This document shows, in pieces, positions 13,839 through 21,803 of a DNA stretch of 23,243 bases. The position numbers were made by a program, and so were the translations under genes. Location of the stretch: contig JBBSET010000058.1 in assembly GCA_038239485.1 (NCBI GenBank), positions 1 through 23,243 on the forward strand. The letters are read 5' to 3'. Position 1 is the stretch's first letter; the number at the start of each line of letters is the position of its first letter. The notes beneath the pieces are model-generated. The model worked only from the letters and a program-made list of their open reading frames with translations. It ran no database searches and was not told the DNA's origin. Source of the DNA: DASQEH01 sp038239485 (GTDB lineage: Bacteria; Actinomycetota; Actinomycetes; Propionibacteriales; Nocardioidaceae).

Positions 13839-14141
13839 TCAGAGACCGGTTTCAGACGCCGGAGGAGGTGTCTGCTCGTCGACAACCGGAGGCGGAGGCG
13901 GCGGCGGAGGCGGTACGTCGCCAGGGCCACCGTTCTGCTGCTCGAGCTTGTCGAGCCCCTCCTTCGCCTTGGCCTTGCCGGTCGCGATCTTGTCGCTGTA
14001 CTTGCCCTGCGTCTTCTTGTCGACGAAGTCGCCCGCCTTGTCGAGGCCGGTGGTGATCTTGTCGCTGTTCTTGCTCGCTGTGTCGACCGCCTTGTCCTTC
14101 AGGTCTTTGGCCTGGACCTTCAGCTTGTCGAGAAATCCCAT
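13839..14141 (-). CDS. Rv0909/MT0933-family antitoxin-like protein with Pro-rich tail
   Basis: 100 residues from ATG 14141, with GGAGG five bases upstream on the minus strand. Residues 1-65 are Lys/Asp-rich and predicted helical: MGFLDKLKVQAKD, then KNSDKITTGLDKAGDFVDKK with TQGKYSDKI, the core of PF14013 (MT0933-like antitoxin). The C-terminal 35 residues are different in kind: GGPGDV followed by nine consecutive prolines, then VVDEQTPPPASETGL. The prototype Rv0909 is paired with Rv0910, an SRPBCC protein reported as toxin. No toxin gene is adjacent here, and the neighbour is the LigB-like gene 15 bp away, convergent. Many actinobacterial members are such orphans, so antitoxin function is doubtful. 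Confidence 0.85.
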   Translation of the reverse strand: MGFLDKLKVQAKDLKDKAVDTASKNSDKITTGLDKAGDFVDKKTQGKYSDKIATGKAKAKEGLDKLEQQNGGPGDVPPPPPPPPPVVDEQTPPPASETGL

Positions 14142-14317
14142 CGGCGCCTCCGTGTGAGTGAACCAACCCGGGTATCGGGCTGGGAGTCCATTGTGGCGTA
14201 CCCGGCCGACAACTCGAGCACGAGCGGGCTGCGCGGCTCGCAACGGTCGCGAGGCACCTTGCCGCGGTCCGGTTATGGTTGACAACGGCTGCCCCTACCA
14301 CGAAGGAGACGACACGA

Positions 14318-15934
14318 GTGACGCGCCCGGGCTCGACGGTCGGGTCCGCGGTCGCCGCTTTGACGGTGCTGACGATCGCCTCGGCATGCGGGAGCGCGAC
14401 TGACGTGCGCAACAGCGCCGCCGTGGCCGACCCGGCCAGTTCGGGGTCGGAATCCGGATCGACGTCCTGGTCCCCCCTGACGGCAGTCGCGCCAACGGCT
14501 CCACCCGGTGCGTCCGCGTCGCCGAGTGCGTCTGCACCGTCCTCAGGCCGCACCGCCCCCGGGCGCGTTGCGCGCACATCGATGCGGGCGCTTCCCCGGC
14601 CGTCGGCGGCGACGTTGCGAGCCGGCAGGTCGCGACCGGTCGAGGACCCCTACTATCCCAGCACCAGCAACCCCGAAGTCGATGCGTTGCACTATGCACT
14701 CGGCCTCGTCTGGGACGGCACCACGCTCTACGGGGACACTGCTCTGGTGTTCCGGGCCGCGAGCACGACGCACCGGGTCCGCCTTGATCTGTCCACCGCG
14801 CTGACTGTGACCAGCACCCGGTTGGACGGTGACCGGATCCGGTCTCGGAGCACCGCCGACGACGGCTTGGTGCTGACAACGGGCCCGCTCCGGGCCGGGT
14901 CGCTGCATACCGTCGAGATCGCCTACAACGGGAGTCCACACTCCACGCCCGCTCCGAGCCTGCGGTCGGACATGGCCGAGGGGCTGGGCTGGAACGTCGA
15001 CTCCGATGGCTCGGTCCACACCTTCCAGGAGCCCTACGGCGCGTTCACCTGGTACCCGGTCAACGACGAGCCCTCCGACAAGGCGCTGTACGACGCCGCG
15101 ATCACCACCTCGGCCGACAACGTCGCGGTCTTCAACGGCACCCAGCTGCCCAGTGTTCACAACGGCAGGCAGACGACCAGCCGCTGGCACCTCGACGCGC
15201 CAGCCGCGTCGTACCTGACCACGCTCGCCATCGGGCCGTACCAGCGGTTCGTGGGCAACGCCGCCTCCGGCATGCACATCTCGTACTGGCTGGAGCCTCG
15301 CGACGACCAGCTTCTGCCTGGTCTGCGCAGACAGGGCCGGCTGGCCTTCAACTGGCTGCGGACGCACGCCGGCCGGTACCCGTTCTCGAGTCTCGGCGTG
15401 GTGGTCGTCGGCGGCGACAGCGCAATGGAGACCCAGACGATGATCACCATGAGCCGCTCGGCTGCCCGTCGCCCCGACGCGGTGCTCGAGCACGAGATGG
15501 CCCACCAGTGGTTCGGCGACAGCTTGACGCCGCGGACGTGGCAGGGCGTATGGCTCAACGAGGGCTGGGCGACGTACATGCAGCAGTGGTACGAGCAGGA
15601 CACTCGCCGCGTCGTCTACGGCGGGGCGATCCGCCAATGGAGACATGCCGACCAGGAATCCAGGGACCGGTCCGGCCCACCAGGGGACTACGAACCCCAA
15701 TCCTTCGCCGACGTCAATGTCTACTTCGGCCCCGCGATGATGCTCGACGCGATCCGCCAGCGCATTGGCAACCGTGCGTTCGACGCCATCGTCAAGGCGT
15801 GGCCGGCGGAGCACCGGCACTCGACCGTGGACCGTGCCATCTTCACCCGTTGGCTGAAGCGACAGTCAGGCGTCGACTTCACGGCCCTGATCCACCGGTG
15901 GCTCGACTCCGCGCGAACACCGCGGCTGCCCTGA
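14318..15934 (+). CDS. M1-family metallopeptidase, probable lipoprotein
   Basis: 538 residues from GTG 14318, with AAGGAG at 14303-14308 upstream. Residues 1-24 look like a lipoprotein signal ending at Cys24 (VLTIASAC), although Ala rather than Leu/Val at -3 makes the lipobox imperfect. An 80-residue Ala/Ser/Pro-rich linker follows. The M1 core starts around YALGL and has SAMETQTM in place of the usual GxMEN exopeptidase motif, and the zinc site HEMAHQWF with H392 and H396 plus E415 in WLNEGWATYM (HExxH-x18-E). The catalytic site is therefore complete. It should act outside the membrane, anchored by lipid, as an aminopeptidase-like enzyme. It diverges from the antitoxin-like gene. The intergenic TATGGT at 14274-14279 could be its -10. 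It is followed directly by miaA. Confidence 0.92.
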   Translation: MTRPGSTVGSAVAALTVLTIASACGSATDVRNSAAVADPASSGSESGSTSWSPLTAVAPTAPPGASASPSASAPSSGRTAPGRVARTSMRALPRPSAATLRAGRSRPVEDPYYPSTSNPEVDALHYALGLVWDGTTLYGDTALVFRAASTTHRVRLDLSTALTVTSTRLDGDRIRSRSTADDGLVLTTGPLRAGSLHTVEIAYNGSPHSTPAPSLRSDMAEGLGWNVDSDGSVHTFQEPYGAFTWYPVNDEPSDKALYDAAITTSADNVAVFNGTQLPSVHNGRQTTSRWHLDAPAASYLTTLAIGPYQRFVGNAASGMHISYWLEPRDDQLLPGLRRQGRLAFNWLRTHAGRYPFSSLGVVVVGGDSAMETQTMITMSRSAARRPDAVLEHEMAHQWFGDSLTPRTWQGVWLNEGWATYMQQWYEQDTRRVVYGGAIRQWRHADQESRDRSGPPGDYEPQSFADVNVYFGPAMMLDAIRQRIGNRAFDAIVKAWPAEHRHSTVDRAIFTRWLKRQSGVDFTALIHRWLDSARTPRLP

Positions 15935-15951
15935 CCGGCCGTGACCAGCTG

Positions 15952-16869
15952 ATGTCGCAGCAGCCGCCGATCGTGGCCGTCGTCGGGCCGACCACAGCCG
16001 GAAAAAGCGACCTCGCCGTCGAGCTCGCGCTGGCCCTCGGGGGTGAGGTGGTCAACGCCGACTCGATGCAGATCTACCGGGGGATGGACATCGGCACGGC
16101 GAAGCTGTCTGTCGAGCAGCGGCGCGGAGTCCCGCACCACCTGCTGGATCTGCTTGATGTCGGTGAGCCGTCCACAGTGGCCGAGTTCCAGGGTTTGGCG
16201 CGCGAAGCCATCGGCGACTGTCGCGGGCGAGGCGTGACACCGGTGTTGGTGGGGGGTTCGGCGCTCTATGTCAGGGCGGTCCTCGACGAGTTCAGCTTCC
16301 CCGGGACTGACCGCGACATCCGGAGCAGGCTTGAGGTCGATCTCGCAGCCGTCGGATCTGTTCGGCTGCACGGGCGGCTCGAGGCAGTGGACCCCGTGGC
16401 CGCGCGGACGATCTCGCCGGGCAACGGACGCCGGATCGTCCGCGCCCTCGAGGTCGTCGAGCTGACCGGACAGCCGTTCCGGGCGACGCTGCCCGAACCT
16501 GTCTTCGCTTTCGACCGGGTGCTGCTGATCGGGGTCGACGTGCCTCGCGAGCTGGTCGACGAGCGGATCGCCCGACGAGTCGACGCGATGTGGCGCGCCG
16601 GCTTCGTGGACGAGGTACGCCGGTTGGAGCTGGCCGGGCTTCGAGAGGGGCGGACCGCGAGTCGGGCACTCGGCTACCGACAGATCCTCGACCTGCTCGC
16701 CGGGCAGGGTGATGAGGAGAGAGCCAGGGCCGAGACGGTACGGCTGACCAGGCGGTTCGCCCGTCGCCAGGCGTCCTGGTTCGGGCGTGACCCGCGGATC
16801 CGGTGGCTGAGCCACGCCACCGCCGACCTGGGGCAGTCAGCGCTCCACGCCGTACGATCGATCGCGTGA
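15952..16869 (+). CDS. miaA: tRNA dimethylallyltransferase MiaA
   Basis: 305 residues. It transfers dimethylallyl from DMAPP to A37 of tRNA, the step before MiaB. The P-loop GPTTAGKSD is at 12-20. NADSMQIYRGMDIGTAK follows, then VPHHLLDLLDV, the VGGSALYVRAVLD block and NGRRIVRALEVVELTG. The C-terminal part carries SRALGYRQILDLL and RLTRRFARRQASWFGRDPRIRW, the tRNA-binding end. Full family length. ATG 15952 lies 17 nt after the peptidase stop. The gene's own stop overlaps the dapF GTG (GTGA), a miaA-dapF arrangement typical of Actinobacteria. Confidence 0.97.
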   Translation: MSQQPPIVAVVGPTTAGKSDLAVELALALGGEVVNADSMQIYRGMDIGTAKLSVEQRRGVPHHLLDLLDVGEPSTVAEFQGLAREAIGDCRGRGVTPVLVGGSALYVRAVLDEFSFPGTDRDIRSRLEVDLAAVGSVRLHGRLEAVDPVAARTISPGNGRRIVRALEVVELTGQPFRATLPEPVFAFDRVLLIGVDVPRELVDERIARRVDAMWRAGFVDEVRRLELAGLREGRTASRALGYRQILDLLAGQGDEERARAETVRLTRRFARRQASWFGRDPRIRWLSHATADLGQSALHAVRSIA

Positions 16870-17699
16870 GCTTTCCGTTCGTCAAGGGCCACGGCACGCG
16901 AAACGACTTCGTCATCCTGCCCGACCTCGACGGCAGCGTGCATGGCGAGCTGGACGCGGGGCTGGTGAGGGCGCTGTGCGACCGGCGGGCCGGGCTCGGC
17001 GCCGACGGCGTCCTGCGCGTGCTCGGCGGTCGGGCCGCCGCCGACGCCGGAGGGATCGCTGGTGGAAGCCACGCGGACTGGTTCATGGACTACCGCAACG
17101 CTGACGGCTCGGTGTCTGAGATGTGTGGTAACGGCGTGCGCGTCTTCGCCCGCTACCTGCAGACGGCCGGACTTGCCGAGTCCGACGGGCCACTCCGGAT
17201 CGGTACCCGTGACGGCGTCAAGACGGTGACCTTCTGCGCCGACGGCGAGATCAGTGCCGATATGGGAGTCGTGGTTCTGGGGTCGCGGGTCAAGGTCATG
17301 GTGGCCGGCAAGGCATTCGACGCGGTCTCGGCCGATACGGGAAACCCGCACGCGGTCGTGATCGTCGACACCCTCGACGAGGCAGGTGACTTGCGGGCCG
17401 CGCCAGACGTCGACGCCGCGGACTTCCCGCACGGAGTCAATGTCGAGTTCGTCGTGATCGGTTCGGATCAGACGGTGGCGATGCGGGTGTTCGAACGCGG
17501 TGTCGGCGAGACCGCCTCGTGCGGAACCGGTGCCTGCGCGGTCGCGGCGGTCGTCGCTGCGCACCAGGGCGCGTCAGGCCCGGCGTCGTACCGGGTGGAG
17601 GTCCCCGGCGGCCTGCTCGAGGTCCGTCTGGATGCTGGTGGACACGTCCACCTCAAGGGACCTGCTGAGCTGGTCGCCGACGGAGTCTGGACAGGCTGA
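16866..17699 (+). CDS. dapF: Diaminopimelate epimerase
   Basis: 277 residues from GTG 16866 (4-nt overlap with miaA). It interconverts LL- and meso-diaminopimelate for lysine and peptidoglycan. Two symmetric halves are visible. Start motif FVKGHGTRNDFVILPD is followed by CDRRAGLGADGVL. The catalytic pair is Cys87 in MCGNGVRVFARYL and Cys219 in GETASCGTGACA, both present. DTGNPHAVV and FPHGVNVEF are the other substrate loops. A roughly 15-residue Gly/Ala-rich insertion (RAAADAGGIAGGSHADW) sits before the first Cys, as in other actinobacterial DapF proteins. The epimerase should be functional. No regulation is visible beyond coupling to miaA. Confidence 0.97.
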   Translation: MSFPFVKGHGTRNDFVILPDLDGSVHGELDAGLVRALCDRRAGLGADGVLRVLGGRAAADAGGIAGGSHADWFMDYRNADGSVSEMCGNGVRVFARYLQTAGLAESDGPLRIGTRDGVKTVTFCADGEISADMGVVVLGSRVKVMVAGKAFDAVSADTGNPHAVVIVDTLDEAGDLRAAPDVDAADFPHGVNVEFVVIGSDQTVAMRVFERGVGETASCGTGACAVAAVVAAHQGASGPASYRVEVPGGLLEVRLDAGGHVHLKGPAELVADGVWTG

Positions 17700-17761
17700 C
17701 CCGCTGGCCGGCGCGGACCCGGTCGGCGGCAAATCGTTCGATTCCACGCGGTCTGTCGACG

Positions 17762-17767
17762 TACAGT
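17762..17767 (+). promoter_or_regulatory. Possible -10 element for hflX
   Basis: TACAGT lies eight bases before the hflX ATG at 17776, within the 76-bp gap after dapF. The spacing is one base longer than at the better examples here. No -35 is evident. Confidence 0.3.
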
Positions 17768-17775
17768 TGAGCGCA

Positions 17776-19338
17776 ATGACAGCCAACAAAGACGAGTATC
17801 CGGCCCAGCTGACCGCGCCTGAAGGCAGCCTCGACTCCTCGAAGATCGAGCTCGACGCCGAGACCTACTTCGACCAGGGCGCGGTCAGACCTGACCATGC
17901 CCGCGCCGATGCGCGCGACTGGTCCGAGACGCCGGACGACTCCCAGGGTGACTTCGAGCTGGAGGAGCGCCACGCCCTTCGGCGGGTCGCCGGGATGTCG
18001 ACCGAGCTCGACGATGTGAGTGAGGTCGAGTACCGGCAGCTGCGGCTCGAACGAGTCGTCCTGGTCGGCGTGTGGGGGGAGGGTACGGTCGAGGACGCGG
18101 ACAACTCGATGTCGGAGCTGAAGCTCCTCGCCGAGACCGCCGGCTCGGTCGTGCTCGAGGCATTGTCGCAGCGCCGCCAGAAGCCGGACCCCGCCACCTA
18201 CATCGGTCCGGGGAAGGTGGACCACCTCCGCATGGTCGTCGCGGAAACGGGCGCGGACACCGTCATCTGCGACGGCGAGCTCAGCGCCTCGCAGCTGCGT
18301 AACCTGGAGGACCGCGTCAACGCCAAGGTGGTCGACCGCACCGCCCTGATCCTCGACATCTTCGCCCAGCACGCCCGGTCGAAGGAGGGCAAGGCGCAGG
18401 TCGAGCTGGCCCAGCTGGAGTACGGCAAGCAGCGCCTGCGAGGCTGGGGCGGCAACCTGTCACGGCAGGCCGGTGGACGTGTCGGATCCCAAGGCGGTGG
18501 CATCGGCGGGCGCGGACCCGGTGAGACCAAGCTCGAGACCGATCGGCGTCGGATCTCGACCCGGATGGCCAAGCTGCGCCGCGAGCTCGACCACATGCTG
18601 GTCAGCAGGGTCACGAAGAAATCCGAGCGGGTTCGCCGTGAGATACCGGCCGTGGCGATCGCCGGTTATACGAATGCGGGCAAGTCGTCGCTTCTCAACA
18701 GGCTGACCGGTGCAGGTGTGCTGGTCGAGGACGCCCTCTTCGCCACCTTGGACCCGACGACGCGACGCACTACGACCGCGGACGGGCGCGTCTACACCAT
18801 GTCGGACACGGTGGGGTTCGTACGCCACCTCCCCCATCAGCTCGTGGAGGCGTTCCGGTCCACGCTGGAGGAGGTCGCGCAGGCAGACCTGATCGTGCAT
18901 GTCGTCGACGGCTCCCACACCGATCCGGAGGGCCAGATCGCAGCCGTCCGCGAGGTGCTCGCGGAGATCGACGCCACCAAGGTGGCCGAGCTGGTGGTCA
19001 TCAACAAGGCGGACGTGGCGGACCGGATGGTGATCGCCCGCCTGCTCGCTCGCGAGCCGCACGCCGTGGTGGTCTCCGCACGCACCGGCGTTGGGGTCGA
19101 CGACGTGCTGGCTGCCATCGAGGCAGACCTGCCTCGGCCGCCGGTCGACGTCGACGCACTCGTGCCGTACTCGCGCGGGGACCTGATCAACAAGGTGCAC
19201 GAGCATGGTGAGGTGGTGTCGATCGAGCACCGGGCCGACGGGTCGCGGCTCAAGGCACGGGTGAACGCCTCGCTCGCGGGCGAGCTGGCCGAGTTCGCGT
19301 TGATGCCGGAGCGGGCCGCGGTCGGCAGTGTCGACTAG
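17776..19338 (+). CDS. hflX: GTPase HflX
   Basis: 520 residues. It binds the 50S subunit and splits stalled ribosomes under stress. The N-terminal roughly 85 residues are acidic and variable. The HflX domain then begins at RLERVVLVGVWGEG and includes AETAGSVVLEALSQRR, TYIGPGKVDHL and DRTALILDIFAQHARSKEGK. A Gly-rich linker follows (GGNLSRQAGGRVGSQGGG, then RGPGETKLETDRRRI). The GTPase domain has G1 GYTNAGKSS at 297-305, G3 DTVGF at 344-348 and G4 NKAD at 410-413. All nucleotide-binding motifs are intact. The ATG at 17776 is chosen because further upstream the frame overlaps dapF. A separate promoter is possible. Sits between dapF and a small membrane-protein gene. Confidence 0.96.
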   Translation: MTANKDEYPAQLTAPEGSLDSSKIELDAETYFDQGAVRPDHARADARDWSETPDDSQGDFELEERHALRRVAGMSTELDDVSEVEYRQLRLERVVLVGVWGEGTVEDADNSMSELKLLAETAGSVVLEALSQRRQKPDPATYIGPGKVDHLRMVVAETGADTVICDGELSASQLRNLEDRVNAKVVDRTALILDIFAQHARSKEGKAQVELAQLEYGKQRLRGWGGNLSRQAGGRVGSQGGGIGGRGPGETKLETDRRRISTRMAKLRRELDHMLVSRVTKKSERVRREIPAVAIAGYTNAGKSSLLNRLTGAGVLVEDALFATLDPTTRRTTTADGRVYTMSDTVGFVRHLPHQLVEAFRSTLEEVAQADLIVHVVDGSHTDPEGQIAAVREVLAEIDATKVAELVVINKADVADRMVIARLLAREPHAVVVSARTGVGVDDVLAAIEADLPRPPVDVDALVPYSRGDLINKVHEHGEVVSIEHRADGSRLKARVNASLAGELAEFALMPERAAVGSVD

Positions 19339-19345
19339 TCGGCCT

Positions 19346-19351
19346 TAGGGT
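19346..19351 (+). promoter_or_regulatory. -10 element for the small membrane-protein gene (leaderless layout)
   Basis: TAGGGT, seven bases, then GTG 19359, within 20 bp of the hflX stop. Same layout as 2016 and 13061. Confidence 0.4.
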
Positions 19352-19358
19352 AGGCGGC

Positions 19359-19601
19359 GTGACGCATTGGCGAAGTGATGACGACGACGACGTCGAGCCG
19401 GTGCTGCACTTCCACCACATCGAGGCGTTGCCCGAAGATGCCGTTCGGATGGGCCTGGACCGCAACACTCAAGAGGGTGCGTTGATGGGCATGGTGGGCT
19501 CGCTCAACGCCAGCAAGCTGTCTCATCGCCTGGTGGCGTGGGTGATCCTGCTCAGCTTGACCGTTCCCCTGCTGTTGACCTTGCTGCGAACCCTGCTCTA
19601 G
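19359..19601 (+). CDS. Small tail-anchored membrane protein, function unknown
   Basis: 80 residues from GTG 19359. The cytoplasmic part has a run of five Asp at 7-11 (from GATGAC and GAC repeats), then PVLHFHHIEALPEDAVRMG and an uncharged stretch MGMVGSLNASKLSHRL. Residues 59-80 are a single hydrophobic helix (VAWVILLSLTVPLLLTLLRT) ending almost at the C terminus, so the topology is tail-anchored with the N terminus inside. There is no signal peptide and I recognise no family. It lies between hflX and dinG in the same direction, with its own -10-like element. Codon bias matches its neighbours, which supports a real gene. Confidence 0.65.
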   Translation: MTHWRSDDDDDVEPVLHFHHIEALPEDAVRMGLDRNTQEGALMGMVGSLNASKLSHRLVAWVILLSLTVPLLLTLLRTLL

Positions 19602-19657
19602 GCAGCGCGACTACCACTGGCTGTGCACAACCTGGCTTGGTCGTTGCCGGCGTTGGG

Positions 19658-19663
19658 TACCCT
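19658..19663 (+). promoter_or_regulatory. Putative -10 element upstream of dinG
   Basis: TACCCT followed by six bases and GTG 19670. No LexA box is present anywhere in the 81-bp gap, so this dinG homologue is not obviously SOS-controlled. Confidence 0.35.
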
Positions 19664-19669
19664 CGGGCG

Positions 19670-19711
19670 GTGACCGGCCCACGTGCAAGAGCGCCTGCTC
19701 ACGATGGCTGA
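19670..19711 (+). CDS. Possible 13-residue leader ORF overlapping the dinG start
   Basis: GTG 19670, six bases after TACCCT, opens a 13-codon frame (VTGPRARAPAHDG) ending TGA 19709-19711. It is in another frame and overlaps both candidate dinG starts (GTG 19683, ATG 19704). A ribosome that stops at 19711 would be 5 nt past the ATG, so it could reinitiate. It rests on a single promoter-like match. Confidence 0.25.
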   Translation: MTGPRARAPAHDG

Positions 19712-21791
19712 CGCCCGGACGCAGACCGTCGACGGCGTGTTGCAGGCAGCTGTCGCCAACCTGGGCGGAGAGGCACGTCCGGGCCAGTTGGCGATGGCCA
19801 GGGCCGTGCGGCTCGCGATGGAGACCGGCGAGCATCTGCTCGTCCAGGCCGGCACTGGGACGGGGAAGTCCCTCGGCTACCTGGTGCCGGCTGTGATGCA
19901 CGCCAAACGCGTCGTCATCGCGACCGCGACGCTGGCGCTGCAACATCAGCTCGTCGAGCGCGACATCCCCGCGTTGCTCGACGCAGCCGCCGATGTGTTG
20001 GGGTCGCGCCCGTCGTACGCCGTTCTGAAGGGGCGCAACAACTATGCGTGCCTGCATCGGATCCGCGACGGGGTCCCGGACGACCAGGGGACGCTGGTCG
20101 ATGTACCGGTCGCGACGATGGCGGCAGATGTGATCAGGCTTCGTCAGTGGGCCGAGGCCGAGTCGACGAGCGCGGGGTCGGGCGACCGCGACAGTGCGCC
20201 GGCGCACACAGATCGGCTCTGGCAGCAGGTGTCGGTGAGCCACCGCGAGTGCCTGGGAGCCGCGAAGTGCCCATACGGCATCGAGTGCTTCGCCGAGAGG
20301 GCCCGTGACCGGGCCATGGCGGCGCGACTCGTCGTCACGAACCACTCGCTGCTGGCGATCGACGCGATTCAGGGGGTGCCGATGCTCCCCGAGTATGACG
20401 TCGTCGTGGTCGACGAGGCGCATGAGCTGGCCGCTCGCGTGACGCAGGCGGCCACCGACGAGCTCACAGTGCCGACGATCGAGCGAGCTGCCCGCCGTGC
20501 CCGCAACTTCCTCGACTCCGGCGAGTCCGACGAGGTCTCCGATGCCGCCGAGGTCTTGCGGGCCGCGCTCGACGACCTCGAACCTGGACGGATCGACGCC
20601 CTCCCCGATTCGCTCGACGGGGCCCTCGCGCTCCTCGGGACCGCCACCCGAGCGGCCTTTTCGGCCTTCCCGAGGGAGTCCGGCGACCTCGAGGCGAATG
20701 CCGCCAGACAGCAGGCGCGTGGGATGGTCGACGAGATCCGGAAGGTGGCCGAGCGGCTAGCCGCGCACGAGGCGTCCGACGTGACCTGGCTGGCTGAGCG
20801 CGACCGTGGCGGAACCCAGCTCTGTGTGGCCCCGTTGCAGGTGTGGGGCCCATTGCGCACCAAGCTCCTGAGCCGCAAGACCGTGATCTTCACGTCGGCG
20901 ACGCTCAAGCTGGGTGGCGACTTCACCGCGCTGGCAACGTCCATCGGACTCAAGCCGTCGGAGCGGGTAGACCATTCGATCGACACGCCCGGCGACACGT
21001 CCTCGGAGGCGGCCGTCGGTGTGGACACGGACTCCGGCCCCCGCGGGCCCTCCGAGACCGAGCATGGAGCCGACGGTGGGGAGGAGGTGCCCCTGATGTT
21101 GCCCTGGAAGGCGATCGACGTCGGCTCGCCCTTCGACTACGCGTCCCAGTCCATCCTCTACGTCGCCAAGCATCTGCCGGCGCCCGGTCGCGAGGGAATC
21201 GGATCGTTACAGATCGACGAGATCGCTTCGTTGCTCGAGGCAGCCGGCGGTCGCACGCTGGGCCTGTTCTCGTCGCGACGCGCGGCGCAGGCCGCCAGCG
21301 ACGCGCTCCGATCGGCCCTGCCGCACATGCCGATCCTCTGCCAGGGCGACGGGCAGCTCTCACATCTGCAGGCCGAGTTCCTCGCGAACCCTGCGGTGAG
21401 CCTGTTCGGCACGCTGTCGCTCTGGCAGGGGCTGGACATCCCCGGTGACACGTGTCAACTGGTCGTCATCGACCGGATCCCGTTCCCGCGCCCCGATGAC
21501 CCCTTGATGTCGGCGCGCAGCCGGGCGGCTGACCGAGCAGGAGGCAATGGCTTCATGGCCGTCTCAGCGACCCACGCCGCCCTGCTCCTCGCTCAGGGCA
21601 GCGGGCGGCTGATCAGGTCCAGGTCGGATCGAGGGGTCGTGGCCATCCTCGATCCACGGTTGGCCACCGCCCGGTACGGGTCATTCTTGCGCGCGTCGCT
21701 GCCACCGATGTGGCTGACGTACGACGGCGACCTCGCCCGAGGGGCGTTGCGACGGCTTCATAGCCCCGCAAACGGCGCCGTGGCCCGCTGA
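19683..21791 (+). CDS. dinG: ATP-dependent DNA helicase of the DinG/XPD family
   Basis: 702 residues from GTG 19683; ATG 19704 (695 residues, AAGAG twelve bases before) is about as likely. Family members unwind DNA 5' to 3' and resolve R-loops and G-quadruplexes. Walker A VQAGTGTGKS lies at 54-63 and the DEAH box at 244-247 (VVVDEAHELA). The four cluster cysteines are in order: C123 (YACLHR), C190 (ECLG), C196 (KCPYG) and C202 (ECFAE), so an iron-sulfur cluster is expected. HAD2-type motifs follow: SATLKLGGDF, LGLFSSRRAA, SLWQGLDIPGD and GSGRLIRSRSDRG. An acidic linker is present at about 435-470. It ends 12 bp from the convergent lexA. The gene lacks an adjacent LexA box. Confidence 0.94.
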   Translation: MQERLLTMADARTQTVDGVLQAAVANLGGEARPGQLAMARAVRLAMETGEHLLVQAGTGTGKSLGYLVPAVMHAKRVVIATATLALQHQLVERDIPALLDAAADVLGSRPSYAVLKGRNNYACLHRIRDGVPDDQGTLVDVPVATMAADVIRLRQWAEAESTSAGSGDRDSAPAHTDRLWQQVSVSHRECLGAAKCPYGIECFAERARDRAMAARLVVTNHSLLAIDAIQGVPMLPEYDVVVVDEAHELAARVTQAATDELTVPTIERAARRARNFLDSGESDEVSDAAEVLRAALDDLEPGRIDALPDSLDGALALLGTATRAAFSAFPRESGDLEANAARQQARGMVDEIRKVAERLAAHEASDVTWLAERDRGGTQLCVAPLQVWGPLRTKLLSRKTVIFTSATLKLGGDFTALATSIGLKPSERVDHSIDTPGDTSSEAAVGVDTDSGPRGPSETEHGADGGEEVPLMLPWKAIDVGSPFDYASQSILYVAKHLPAPGREGIGSLQIDEIASLLEAAGGRTLGLFSSRRAAQAASDALRSALPHMPILCQGDGQLSHLQAEFLANPAVSLFGTLSLWQGLDIPGDTCQLVVIDRIPFPRPDDPLMSARSRAADRAGGNGFMAVSATHAALLLAQGSGRLIRSRSDRGVVAILDPRLATARYGSFLRASLPPMWLTYDGDLARGALRRLHSPANGAVAR

Positions 21792-21803
21792 CCCTGCCGG
21801 CTG

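Noticed and set aside
19602..19682. LexA or PafBC site controlling dinG
   Set aside because: No GAAC-N4-GTTC, and the nine bases before TACCCT match the PafBC consensus at only about half the positions.
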